Below are positions 1 through 9,585 of a stretch of DNA of 64,000 nt, piece after piece. The notes beneath the pieces were generated by a model. It saw only the letters and a program-made list of their open reading frames with translations, did no database searches and was not told the origin of the DNA. This DNA comes from Chaetoceros tenuissimus (taxonomy: Eukaryota; Bacillariophyta; Thalassiosirophyceae; Chaetocerotales; Chaetocerotaceae). Location of the stretch: assembly GCA_021927905.1 (NCBI GenBank), contig BLLK01000020.1:930001-994000 (forward strand), read 5' to 3'. The position numbers and the translations under genes are program-made. Each line of letters begins with the position of its first letter. Position 1 is the first letter of the stretch.

Positions 1-2082
1 ATCATTGTTAGCATGCAACCATTTGCTCAATGCCCTTGCACTCATGGATCTCGCATCAACTGAGTCAACTGATAAAATATAATCTCCTACTTCCACAATG
101 TCTTCAAGAGGTGATGCAGGTTTCACGTGAACAATCTTGGGACCGGCCGACGAGGTCTTGACAATAAGTCCAAGACTTTTATTGGTTGGAACCACAACTT
201 CATATGGCTCTCCTGTCAATGTGATTGAACCACTACAAGAAGATCTACCTGAAAGGGACGAGACAACTGAAAGAGAACTGTGTCCTCTAGATACTTGAAT
301 GTTTTCATGAGACATTGTGTTTGAAATCTTTGGAGTTTTCTCGGACATGAGACCAGAAATAGTTCTTTTGAACCCATCACTTCCGAAATTAGTGGTTGGA
401 CCAAAGCAAGCAAACATTCTCTTCACACCTTGGTTGATAGCCTGCAAGTTCAAAGAGTCCTCACTGCTTTCTTCGTCAAGATCTCTTCTGTCTTCTTCTC
501 TCACACGGTATCTTGCATGCTGAACTGGCAAAGAGTCTAATGATGGATATACTTGAGGTTCTTCCTTTGGCTGAAGAAAAGAGTGAAGATGTGAATGGGT
601 CAAAGCACTATCATTCCGCAAAGAATCAGTGGTGGTAAGCGTTCCACTTGCCATTGAGCTCGAGGTCAGGGACATCATGAAGTTATCAGGATCTGGGACA
701 TATTCACTTGTTGTATCGGAGTAAGTTAATGAAGAGAAGCGATCATTATTCACAAAAGCAACGACATTGTTCTCCTCCTCAGCTCTTTGTTGGATGTCCT
801 CTTGTTCTGCCTCGAAAACACGTATGTTGCTTCCAAAGGAGCTATTGCCATCTAGTTGAACATGGGTTCCATTTCTCAATCGCATTCCAACAAACATTGC
901 AAGGACCAGAGCACCACCTCCTATTCCCAAACCAATCTTCATAAACAATCCTTTATTGGATTTGCTTTCTTCGTTGGGTTTGTCAGCTTGAGTGGCCATG
1001 ACAATACGTGTCAGCTCCTCGTCTATATTTGCTTCTTCAATAGCAGCTTCTACTCTTGTTTCAAAATCTCTAGCACTTGAGGGGCTATCTAATGTCTTTC
1101 CCACAACGGTAACGTCACACTCAAGAACTGATTCGTCATTCGCTTCCTTCAAGGTCCTTCCATTACTAGATGTAGAAGACATCAATCGGTAAGATTCAAT
1201 GTCCACAGAAACAATCAATAGATTCTCATCAGTCAACATTATAGATTGAACCAAGAGGGATTCAATGGATTCAACTTCAAAATTATCCAATTCTCTTGTG
1301 ATATTGAATATAGTCTTCATACTGACTGTGTGCAGAGAATCTTGAAAGGTACTAGGATCCTCAGATACTTTGATGGATGGTTTAGAAGAAGGATCAGCTG
1401 AAGGAATATCGGAATGTTTTGATGTGGGGTGACTGGACGATGAAATACTAGGAGCGGTCGTAGGCATGAGCGAAGAAGTGACTGAAGGTTGAACAGACTT
1501 TATGACTGTAGGCATATCTGAGGTTTCTTTCGTTGGATGAAGAGAAACATTTAATGTAGGAGTCTCGGATAAGGTCTTGGATGGGCTAGATGAAGAAAAT
1601 ATGGATGGCTGTAGTGTTTCGAAAGTACTAGGATTGGAAGACTGCAAAAGGGATGGAAAGAGAGATGGTCTGCTAGTAGGACTCGAAGTTGGTGATGCAG
1701 AGAGATTCATGGACGGAAAGACTGAAGAACCGGTAGTTGGTGCTACAGAAGGACTAACGGACGGAGTTGCTGATGAATTGGAGGCTTCCGATGCTTGAAG
1801 CATTGCTGGAGATTTGGACGAGGTAGCAGCTGTACTAGGACTACTGTAATTACCATTCACCACCGGAGCTTTGGTTGAATAAGATGATTGAGATGGACTG
1901 CTTGTTTTACGAGATTTGAGAGCGCCATAGTAAGTTGATTCCTCTAATTTTCTTCCATTGTGTCTCTGTAAAGCTTTCCTTTTCATTTGTCTACGAAGAA
2001 GTCTATGGGAATCGACTTCTGCACTAAGGAATGCAATTAGAAGGAGAGCTGCTAAGATTACTGAAGTCATTACGTTCTTCAT
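1..2082 (-). CDS. Single-pass membrane protein with PS-rich ectodomain and cytoplasmic PDZ domain (3' end outside window)
   Basis: An uninterrupted frame of 694 codons runs from an ATG at 2082 to the window edge, so the C-terminus is missing. Residues 1-22 form a signal peptide (NVMTSVILAALLLIAFLSA). Residues about 60-235 are a Ser/Pro/Thr-rich tract with many PSxxPS-type units, common in diatom extracellular and wall-associated proteins. A folded-looking segment follows, then a Gly-rich membrane helix at about 378-400 (KIGLGIGGGALVLAMFVGM). The cytoplasmic part is acidic and serine-rich. It ends in a PDZ-like domain from about residue 615, with GLIVKTSSAG, VKPASPLEDI and VGDYILSVDS matching the ligand loop and the core strands. 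PDZ domains bind C-terminal peptides, so this could link the cell surface or silica vesicle to intracellular partners. The domain order is seen in the sequence; the role is inferred. Confidence 0.8.
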   Translation of the reverse strand, partial: MKNVMTSVILAALLLIAFLSAEVDSHRLLRRQMKRKALQRHNGRKLEESTYYGALKSRKTSSPSQSSYSTKAPVVNGNYSSPSTAATSSKSPAMLQASEASNSSATPSVSPSVAPTTGSSVFPSMNLSASPTSSPTSRPSLFPSLLQSSNPSTFETLQPSIFSSSSPSKTLSETPTLNVSLHPTKETSDMPTVIKSVQPSVTSSLMPTTAPSISSSSHPTSKHSDIPSADPSSKPSIKVSEDPSTFQDSLHTVSMKTIFNITRELDNFEVESIESLLVQSIMLTDENLLIVSVDIESYRLMSSTSSNGRTLKEANDESVLECDVTVVGKTLDSPSSARDFETRVEAAIEEANIDEELTRIVMATQADKPNEESKSNKGLFMKIGLGIGGGALVLAMFVGMRLRNGTHVQLDGNSSFGSNIRVFEAEQEDIQQRAEEENNVVAFVNNDRFSSLTYSDTTSEYVPDPDNFMMSLTSSSMASGTLTTTDSLRNDSALTHSHLHSFLQPKEEPQVYPSLDSLPVQHARYRVREEDRRDLDEESSEDSLNLQAINQGVKRMFACFGPTTNFGSDGFKRTISGLMSEKTPKISNTMSHENIQVSRGHSSLSVVSSLSGRSSCSGSITLTGEPYEVVVPTNKSLGLIVKTSSAGPKIVHVKPASPLEDIVEVGDYILSVDSVDARSMSARALSKWLHANND

Positions 2083-2526
2083 CTTTATGTTTGTTGAAAA
2101 ATGAGAGCGTCATGCATTGTGTGATAATTTTGAGAGTAGAGAAAATACGTTGAAAGAAAGATTGAAATAGACATGATGTTGTGATTGAATCACATTCAGT
2201 CATTTTCTAGTGTAAACTTCTACCACACTGATTTGCCTATGTGCTTAGTATTGGAAGATGATGAGAAGTGACCTACATCTTAGAAATTTCAGTTTGGATA
2301 TTTTTTGGAGTGAGGGTTTAGCGGTTTGTTCTAGAAGGCATGATAGGTACCATACCTTGGAAATAAAAATAAAACTTTTTTCTAAATTGTGAACGTTATT
2401 TGACGGTTATGGTAAACATGGACATCATCTTGCCAAAAAGCAAAAAGCACACACAAAAGCTGGATCACCTCATATTCTAATTAGATCGCTCATTAGAATA
2501 CATTCACCAGCAAGACAGAGTTGCAA
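2083..2526. other. Divergent intergenic spacer
   Basis: This 444-bp AT-rich spacer separates the start codons of the leftward PDZ gene and the rightward gene at 2527, so it must hold both promoters. I see no coding potential, RNA gene or clear motif. Confidence 0.6.
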
Positions 2527-4443
2527 ATGTCGTTTATTCTAAACCCCTTCAAGAACATCTGGGGTGAACCAGCTCCAGAAAAGATTGTTTGTCCGGCAAC
2601 ACCAGGCTTGACGACTTTGCTCGACACTGCACTCTTTAGAACCTATGAGGGACAACTTACAGCCACAGTTTCATCAGCAAATGCAACTCTTCATGCTTTC
2701 CTAGAACTCAAATCGCAAGCTAAATATCTCCTAGACGCATGCTGCATTGCGATCCCTTCCTCTTCAAAGGCCTTATCGTCCAACACGTTAAACTCCAAGC
2801 AACAAAAACAGAAACAACTTGAATATGCAAAATTGAATACATTAGAATCTTTTGCTAGATTTTGTATCGAATGCTCCAATGAGGCTATTGTGCAAATCAT
2901 GACTGATAAATTATCATCCTCGGCGAATTTGCCTCTAGACACTAATTCTAATTCAGATGCATCGACGATTGGTTTGCATATGCAAGAGACAGATGTGTTA
3001 CAAGGTGTTCGTTCTAGTCAAGATAATGCATGGGCTGAAGTTGCATCACGTCTTTCATCTGCTCAGCAGCATAGATTGAGAGAGAAGGACTGTTGGGAAT
3101 CTACGAAATTATATTGCTGTGACTATGTCTGGGCAGACGAGGCGCAATCTCAATGTAAAAGATTGGTGAGAGGCATGGTGAAGCATGATGCTGTGGAGCA
3201 AATGATTATGGTGATTGACTATGAAAATGAACATGTCTTGCCACGTTGTGATGGGGATACTAGGGACGAAATGCTATATAGATATGAAATGGTCATGAGA
3301 TTGTTGAGAAATGATTTACCACTTCGTCTGCATCAATTTAGACAAGGGATTGAGAGTGACATTGTTGTTTCAAAACGTCTATATTTGGTCAAGAATGAAT
3401 ACAGGGCTCCTTTTAGAAGTTTTCTAGAAGCACATATTCATGTTCAAAAAGCTCCATCTAGGACTTTGGTGATGGAATATATAAATCTGCACAAGAATAA
3501 GAAGACAAAGGAGTTGAAAGAACGAAGGACTCAAGCAAATCAAACCATTCAAGAGAGTATCAGGAGTGACATTCTAACAAAGGTCCTGACAATGGAAGAA
3601 AAGTGTGAAACACTTGAGGTACACATGGCAAAAATGCTTCTCCCATTTTGTGAGGTATCAAGACTTCTCATGGATGGCAGGACCGTCGTGCCAATTGTAG
3701 AAGTTCCTGATATGTTGGAACCTGAGGATGTGCTTCGTATGCAAGAACTGGTAAAGCGCTTAAAGAGACTACTATGCAAAAAGTTAGATCGGGACTGTTC
3801 TACTGGAATCCGCCCACTTTTGCTAGACTTGCAAAATGTCCCTCGTGATGCTTCATCTGTAGGAGGCATCGACCCCTTTCATTCTAATACTTTGTCAGAT
3901 ACTAGCAATACTGAGTCTATGATCAAGTCTCGTCTCGAAAAGATGTGTAGCCTTTTGACATCGCTCTACGAAATTGGCAAAGGCAACAAATTTGGTATTG
4001 AAAAGAAGGAAATTGAATCATTGTCATCAGGAATCAGAGCTTGCTCAAACTTTAATGGTTTAGATTTCACAAGTACTTATTTGGAATGGCACGACATGAG
4101 CAAAGAGCAAAATTCAATCTTGCTTGGTAGTACACAACAGTCAATTAGTAAATTGTCAGATACCATCAGGGAAGCAGAGATTGAAGTATCAATTGCAATG
4201 GCATCTAGTCAAGCTTTGTCAATTGTCTTACAAAGAATAGACATGCTTGAAAGAGACAGACAAAAGAAGTTTGAGATTCTTCAAGATATGGTACAGGAGT
4301 GCTGTCTTCGTGAAATGGATCTAGTTTTAGATCTTCGAATGCCAGCCATAAGTACGATACTACATCTACCAGATATCAAATCTGTTTCTGGCCTCTTCAA
4401 CATGGCTTTAGAAATTGCTGGGTATGAAGTTTCTTTGTATTAA
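2527..4443 (+). CDS. Unrecognised alpha-helical protein, 638 aa
   Basis: A single-exon frame. The first ATG, at 2527 (MSFILNPFKNIWGE), is the natural start; the frame is open two codons further upstream but only from a TTG. The protein has no signal peptide and no membrane segment. It is predicted to be largely helical, with heptad-like stretches around residues 345-375 (KNKKTKELKERRTQ) and 530-600. Charged helices and scattered Cys residues recall eukaryotic cytoskeletal or trafficking adaptors. I do not recognise the family and assign no function. The stop lies 78 bp from the stop of the convergent protease gene. The coding call rests on frame length and protein-like composition. Confidence 0.7.
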   Translation: MSFILNPFKNIWGEPAPEKIVCPATPGLTTLLDTALFRTYEGQLTATVSSANATLHAFLELKSQAKYLLDACCIAIPSSSKALSSNTLNSKQQKQKQLEYAKLNTLESFARFCIECSNEAIVQIMTDKLSSSANLPLDTNSNSDASTIGLHMQETDVLQGVRSSQDNAWAEVASRLSSAQQHRLREKDCWESTKLYCCDYVWADEAQSQCKRLVRGMVKHDAVEQMIMVIDYENEHVLPRCDGDTRDEMLYRYEMVMRLLRNDLPLRLHQFRQGIESDIVVSKRLYLVKNEYRAPFRSFLEAHIHVQKAPSRTLVMEYINLHKNKKTKELKERRTQANQTIQESIRSDILTKVLTMEEKCETLEVHMAKMLLPFCEVSRLLMDGRTVVPIVEVPDMLEPEDVLRMQELVKRLKRLLCKKLDRDCSTGIRPLLLDLQNVPRDASSVGGIDPFHSNTLSDTSNTESMIKSRLEKMCSLLTSLYEIGKGNKFGIEKKEIESLSSGIRACSNFNGLDFTSTYLEWHDMSKEQNSILLGSTQQSISKLSDTIREAEIEVSIAMASSQALSIVLQRIDMLERDRQKKFEILQDMVQECCLREMDLVLDLRMPAISTILHLPDIKSVSGLFNMALEIAGYEVSLY

Positions 4444-4521
4444 TCAAAGTAAAGAAACAGTATTTTCAAATAAACAATACGGAATTTCATATTAATACGC
4501 TATTATACAAATTGTTTAGCA

Positions 4522-6138
4522 TTACTTTTCCTCTGCTAGAAGATCTTCTGTATCAAAGCTGTTCTTGATGGAAACCTTATCTTGCGTGAACCAGATTTCG
4601 TGTCTTCTTGTATGAAAAGCGTGAACTATCGGTAACAAAAGTAGGAGAATGGACAGAAAGAGTATAAATCTCATGACATAGATGAGGTAGCAAAGGATTG
4701 ATCCTTGTTCGCATAATCTTTCGAATTGCTCTTGTTGCAACAATTTAGCTACTTCCTTCTGAGAAACATACGGGTCAGGAAATTCTGTATTGAAAAGATC
4801 ACAGTTACTTTCTGCAAATCCAATTGATTTACTGTCGTTGTCGAAAAGGACATTGTGTCCTCTCATAAAGTTGGATCCTAAGATACTCGTCTTGAAGTCA
4901 TCATGGAATGTAAGCGATGGCACAAAGGTATGATTACGGATGTTGTAAGTCATGTAGCTGGAGCTAGGAAGTGCAATCAATGCATTCTCTCCTTCCGATG
5001 AAAGCATTTCAAACATGAGTGTAGGCCAAGTCTTGAGTTCCTCGGCTGTTACATGAATCTCTTCATTTCGATCCGGAAATGGTCTACCCAATGTCTCGAT
5101 AAACACTTCGTTTATTGTAGGTTGTAATGATAAGGGAAGAACACTATCAGTCGAACCACTATCCAAAATAACTCCCAAAGAATTAATTTTGGATCGGTCA
5201 TTATGGACTAGCATAGAATTCGATAAATCAATATTATGATTTGGGCCTCGTATCCTATTACCTCCTCCTGGAGCTATGTGAATAGCGCTGATTTGAACAT
5301 GATAATAATTAGATTCTCGTGATGGATCCAAATCAAAGTAAACCATTTCTGAATCATTAAGACGATGATCAGCTCCTCCAAATGATACGGACCCAATGGT
5401 ACGATCTCTACTAGGTGTCAATGAAGAGAATGGGTACTTTTTGTGACAAATGGAGAATTTATTCTCTGCAATGGCACCACTTGCATGAAGCTGGTTGAGA
5501 AAACTGCCTTTTGCTCGGTTCAAACCTATGATACCATCAGCTTTTTGATCTTTGAATTCACCATAGTTCTTTCTCATACATGTGAATTTGACTCCTGCAG
5601 TAGTTAACGCCATCAAATCAGTTTCTCCTGGATTTGATAAAGCTACAATGTCTTGGACTTCTTGACCTTGCCACGAAGAGCCTTCGATGTAACTTGATGA
5701 TGATGCACAGGTATTTGTCTTTTTATCACATTGACTATTGAAACACTGCGAACAAGTCAGTTCTTGAAAAGTAGATGACTGCGATGGTTCAAACAATGGA
5801 TCTGTATGGCCTTCTCCACAATCTATACAGCCTTGACAAGGCAGAGCAACAGATTCTGATCCTGTATCCAACATCACTGTTTGGCGTTGAGGTGGACTGC
5901 CTATATAGATCTCAATGTAATATGCCCCATAACCCTGATATGCAGGTATTGATTGACTAACTTTTGATATTGGGTTGATCATTAGACTCTGTTGGTTTCG
6001 AGAAGCCCGTAGGAAAGAAGAACTGTCAAGGTATCGATGATTGTCAGTTCTGCCATTGACTGAAGTTGCCATTGAATGTGACTTTGCCAGACTCAACAGG
6101 CTTGCAAAGGAGAATGTTAATATCTTTGCTGTCTTCAT
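4522..6138 (-). CDS. Membrane-anchored pepsin-family aspartyl protease (plasmepsin V/BACE-like)
   Basis: A 538-aa A1-family aspartic protease. The two catalytic motifs are DTGS at residues 91-94, after YYIEIYIGSPPQ, and DSGST at 326-330. An N-terminal signal peptide (residues 1-20) and a hydrophobic helix at about 481-507, followed by a 30-residue tail, make it a type I membrane protein. A Cys-rich insert after the first Asp (CQGCIDC at 101-107, further Cys to 144) resembles the nepenthesin-like insert of plasmepsin V and related ER proteases. The family cleaves peptide bonds with two Asp residues in the secretory lumen. An ER, Golgi or vacuolar location is likely. The class is certain; the closest subfamily is a judgement from the insert and the anchor. 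Confidence 0.92.
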   Translation of the reverse strand: MKTAKILTFSFASLLSLAKSHSMATSVNGRTDNHRYLDSSSFLRASRNQQSLMINPISKVSQSIPAYQGYGAYYIEIYIGSPPQRQTVMLDTGSESVALPCQGCIDCGEGHTDPLFEPSQSSTFQELTCSQCFNSQCDKKTNTCASSSSYIEGSSWQGQEVQDIVALSNPGETDLMALTTAGVKFTCMRKNYGEFKDQKADGIIGLNRAKGSFLNQLHASGAIAENKFSICHKKYPFSSLTPSRDRTIGSVSFGGADHRLNDSEMVYFDLDPSRESNYYHVQISAIHIAPGGGNRIRGPNHNIDLSNSMLVHNDRSKINSLGVILDSGSTDSVLPLSLQPTINEVFIETLGRPFPDRNEEIHVTAEELKTWPTLMFEMLSSEGENALIALPSSSYMTYNIRNHTFVPSLTFHDDFKTSILGSNFMRGHNVLFDNDSKSIGFAESNCDLFNTEFPDPYVSQKEVAKLLQQEQFERLCEQGSILCYLIYVMRFILFLSILLLLLPIVHAFHTRRHEIWFTQDKVSIKNSFDTEDLLAEEK

Positions 6139-6551
6139 CTTTTGATTTTATAATAGCAGTCAATGTTGATTGATTGATGGATGCAATGGCCTTCCTTCAT
6201 GAAATCAATGAGTGGCAGTGAAGAAGAATGAAACCTTCACATGATAAAAAAGATGAGAACAGTGAAGAAGTTCTCCTAGAATCTAAATGGACACTAAATA
6301 CATGTAAAAAAGCGTGTCAACACTCGCAGAATTTTCCGTTGGAATCCGTTGGGAAAAAGTCATTTCCCGTCATTACTTGGCTCTACCCGCTCAAAAATTC
6401 TTTATGTAGCTAGCTCGAATGAGGACCAATGAAAAAAAAGCTGCCTCATTCATATTTTCGATTGAATTACGAATAGGTCTATTTCAAAACATCAACCTAT
6501 ATAGTTCTTACATCTCTAGTTCACATATATCTCATATTTAAATACACTAGC
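6139..6551. other. Divergent intergenic spacer
   Basis: This 413-bp stretch lies between the start codons of the protease (leftward) and the dioxygenase gene (rightward). Near 6340-6370 there are two close copies of TCCGTTGG. A 61-codon frame here looks random. Both promoters must lie in this stretch. Confidence 0.5.
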
Positions 6552-9005
6552 ATGGTTCAAAAGGAAAAAGATTCTTTGATTCCTCATCTCAATGCTGCTG
6601 AAAATTTACCAGAATATCTTCAACATGTGCGTGAAGACATACTCACCAAAGGATATGCAATTATTCCTTCTTTAATCACAGAGCAAGAATGCAACAGTGC
6701 AGTTGAACTTTTATGGGATTTTGTGCAAGATACATCTGGGAGCTTAGTCGATAGAAACAATGCAAAGTCATGGTATCCTCAAAATGGTTTGCATCCACTT
6801 TCTCAATCTGCAAATGAAAATAATAAACTCGAGGAAACTGAAGATCCTTGGCCTCACACTGGTTATTCATCTTTTCCAGACATGTTTCAATCTTTAGGTG
6901 CAGGTTATCTTCTAGGTCCAATACGTGAAATATTAGCTGAGAGAGTTTTTGAACATTTGTATGGAACAAAAGAGTTGCATGTTAGTAAAGAAGGATTTAC
7001 ATTTGCTAGACCGACACAAGTCACTATTGATGATGAAACCTATGAATGGAGACGACCAGAGCAAATGACGCAAGTCAAAGTTTGTGGAAAGACTCAAGAT
7101 GGAAATTTAGGCGAACATTATGATCAGGGTCATGATACGGAAGGACTCTTTACTATTCAATCGTCTGTTGCCTTTATTGATCAAAATGAAGAAAATGGAG
7201 ATGGACATTTTGTATGTTATCCACATTCACACTCCGAAGTACATTCTGATATAACAAAAGATATTTACAGAGGAAAGTTTTCCTGGGTCCCATTAACGAA
7301 TGAAGAAATTACAAAGTTGAATGAGTCTGGGATCAAAGCTCAACATATTTACTGCAAAAAGGGGGATGTTATTCTGTGGCGTAGCGATCTTGTACATGCA
7401 GCTGTGCCGCCATCCAATCAAACCCCTAATTTTAGAGCTGTTGGATATTTCAGCTATAGCCCAGCTTCTTGGAGTCCTTCATTTCCTGATGTATGGAAAA
7501 CTAAAGTAGACGCATATAGATGGTTCAAAACTGGAGATCATAGAGCATTTGACGAGAGTTGGCATGATCACAAAAGAGGTTCTGATGATAGTAATATAAT
7601 TTTGTCACGCCAACGCCCTTACTTTCGTTATAGCCCACCAAATGTATCAATCAGATTGGCTCAATTATATGGTTTATTACCGTATTTGGAAGATAAAGAT
7701 GAATTTCAAAAAGCCATCGAACGCGCAACAATCAGGGGTGTAAGATTTACTGAGGGAAATCTATTCGATGAGCGTCGTTCTTCATTTGAGCCAATAATGA
7801 CATCTATTTGTCAATCAATTTCGCTTACTGATGGATCTGCTTTACCTGGTCAGGATAAATATCTTGGGGGGATGTGTAGTCCATGTGGCAACTTCATCTA
7901 TGGTGTTCCGGGTCATGCAAAAAGAGTCTTGTGTATAAATACAAAAACAAATGAAATGTCAATGATTGGTGATAGCTATAGTGGTCAATTTAAATGGCTT
8001 AGGGGACTTGAGGTGCCATCAGGAGCAATGGGTGAGAAAGCAGAGGAATTTCCATCTGGATGCTGTTTAGCTCTACCATCCAATGCTTCAAGTGTGTTGA
8101 AGATTAACTGCGCGACAAATGAGGTTACAACATTTGGCGAGCTTGAAGAAAAGGGATGGTTGTATCATGGAGGAAATCTTGCAGATGATGGGTTTGTCTA
8201 CGCAATTCCAGCAAACGCAACGAGGGTGCTAAAGATAGACCCACGAAATGAAACGCTGGAATTAATCGGCCCTGAATTTCCTGGACGTCAAAAATGGTTT
8301 GGCGGAATCATGGGTGCAGATAAATGTATTTATGGCATTGCCCAAAATGCAAATGGCGTACTGAAAATCAATCCTTTTACTCAAGAATGTACAATTTTGG
8401 GAGAAGGAACACTTGGAGATGGGCAATGGAAATGGCATGGGGGCATGGCAATTAACGATGGCAAGAAGATCATTGGCTTTCCAAACAATGCCGATACTGT
8501 TTTAGTTATTGATGTAGAGGAACAGTCAGTGTATGAAGTTGGTGATGCTTCCATCCTCAAATCTGGAAGGCATAGGATTCCACAAGATAGAAGATATAAG
8601 TATCTTGGAGGTGCATGTACTCAGGATTCTAAATATACTTATCTATTTCCGTGTGATGCAGAGCGTGTTTTAAAGATCAACAATGACACTCTAGAACTCT
8701 CTCTGGTAGGACCAGAATTATTGGAAGGAGAAAACAAATATCAGAATGGTTTTGTCAGTTCAGATGGTTGCCTTTACGGAATACCCCAACGCGCTGCTGG
8801 AGTCATACGAATAATTCCTGAAACAATTCATGGTCGTGAAGGAGAAGGAGATGTAGTTGATGTTCTTTATTGCGGTGACGAATACGTAGGAGTGAAAGAT
8901 AAGTTTGAAGGAGGTGTTATTGATTTTGATGGAGCTATTTACTGTATACCTTTACGAGCAAAGAAACTCTTGAAAGTCATTCCAGCAACGAGGATAAATA
9001 GCTAA
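6552..9005 (+). CDS. Phytanoyl-CoA dioxygenase-like domain fused to beta-propeller-like repeats
   Basis: An 817-aa single-exon protein. Residues about 25-320 are a PhyH-type Fe(II)/2-oxoglutarate dioxygenase. The iron ligands fit H189 and D191 in GEHYDQGHD and H282 in DLVHAAVPP, with R295 placed to bind 2-oxoglutarate. Residues about 430-817 consist of seven or so repeats of roughly 50 residues, each with a core like YGVPGHAKRVLCI, YAIPANATRVLKIDP or YGIAQNANGVLKINP and a preceding KW/KY-GG segment, as expected for propeller blades. There is no signal peptide or membrane segment, so it is probably cytosolic. PhyH enzymes hydroxylate lipids, small molecules or natural-product precursors; the substrate here is unknown. 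The propeller may bind substrate or partners. Confidence 0.85.
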   Translation: MVQKEKDSLIPHLNAAENLPEYLQHVREDILTKGYAIIPSLITEQECNSAVELLWDFVQDTSGSLVDRNNAKSWYPQNGLHPLSQSANENNKLEETEDPWPHTGYSSFPDMFQSLGAGYLLGPIREILAERVFEHLYGTKELHVSKEGFTFARPTQVTIDDETYEWRRPEQMTQVKVCGKTQDGNLGEHYDQGHDTEGLFTIQSSVAFIDQNEENGDGHFVCYPHSHSEVHSDITKDIYRGKFSWVPLTNEEITKLNESGIKAQHIYCKKGDVILWRSDLVHAAVPPSNQTPNFRAVGYFSYSPASWSPSFPDVWKTKVDAYRWFKTGDHRAFDESWHDHKRGSDDSNIILSRQRPYFRYSPPNVSIRLAQLYGLLPYLEDKDEFQKAIERATIRGVRFTEGNLFDERRSSFEPIMTSICQSISLTDGSALPGQDKYLGGMCSPCGNFIYGVPGHAKRVLCINTKTNEMSMIGDSYSGQFKWLRGLEVPSGAMGEKAEEFPSGCCLALPSNASSVLKINCATNEVTTFGELEEKGWLYHGGNLADDGFVYAIPANATRVLKIDPRNETLELIGPEFPGRQKWFGGIMGADKCIYGIAQNANGVLKINPFTQECTILGEGTLGDGQWKWHGGMAINDGKKIIGFPNNADTVLVIDVEEQSVYEVGDASILKSGRHRIPQDRRYKYLGGACTQDSKYTYLFPCDAERVLKINNDTLELSLVGPELLEGENKYQNGFVSSDGCLYGIPQRAAGVIRIIPETIHGREGEGDVVDVLYCGDEYVGVKDKFEGGVIDFDGAIYCIPLRAKKLLKVIPATRINS

Positions 9006-9055
9006 CCGTAAATGCTTCCCTATCATTTTTGAATGTCAGTACGAGGAGGAGTAAT

Positions 9056-9285
9056 TCTTTTTCTTCATACACAAATCATGTATAATCAAAGCATTAAGAA
9101 AAGTTTCTCTTAAGTCAAATCGATGATGATCTGTGGCAATCAAATCACAATCTAAGATGGGGGGAATTATGAAAGATGGAGAGGAAGAATCCAAATGGAT
9201 TTGGATCTCTTCAATAATTGGGATGGATCCTCCGAGCTCTTAATGACCATGAGTCCAAGGATTCCCATCATAACAACACGGCTCT
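9056..9285 (-). pseudogene. Decayed copy of the 3' end of the neighbouring FCP gene
   Basis: Read leftward, 9285-9195 matches the last coding bases of the FCP gene ending at 9498: the segment for MMGILGLMV is kept, and GGATCCATCCCAATT is shared. A one-base deletion just after MV puts the remainder out of frame and removes the original stop context. The match continues into 3' UTR-like sequence (AAATCATG-ATAATC, AAGTTTCTCTTAA, CAAATCACAATC) down to about 9056. Only the C-terminus and UTR are present; no body of a second FCP gene remains. It reads as the leftover of a tandem FCP duplication, or as a local duplication of the gene end. It is non-functional as a protein. Confidence 0.8.
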
Positions 9286-9585
9286 TGTTCTTTTTCTTTA
9301 ATAGACAAATCATGAATAATCTAAGCATTAAGATAAAAGTTTCTCTTAAAATTACGAGGATAGTAATAGCAAATTTCTTTCTCCTCTTTAGGGCAGGCTC
9401 TGGTTGTCAAAGCGCTGATGGACTGTGCCAGTCAAATCACAATCATTTCTTGTTTGATATATTAGCAACGGTACATTAGTAATACATACAAATGGATTTA
9501 CATCTCTCCAACAATTGGGATGGATCCTCCAAGCTGCTCATGAACCATAAGTCCAAGGATTCCCATCATAGCAGCACGTCCGTTG
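9056..9585. repeat. Imperfect tandem duplication of FCP C-terminus plus 3' UTR
   Basis: Two diverged units lie head to tail. Unit A (about 9056-9285) and unit B (about 9286-9585) share ACAAATCATG, AAGCATTAAG, GTTTCTCTTAA, TCAAATCACAATC, AATTGGGATGGATCCTCC and GTCCAAGGATTCCCATCAT in the same order. Unit B contains the functional FCP stop codon; unit A does not encode a working end. Indels between the units explain their different lengths. The stretch from 9006 to 9497 holds nothing else that I can see. Confidence 0.8.

Noticed and set aside
2521-2526. Upstream TTG as start of the 638-aa protein
   Set aside because: Nuclear eukaryotic genes start at ATG; the first ATG is at 2527.
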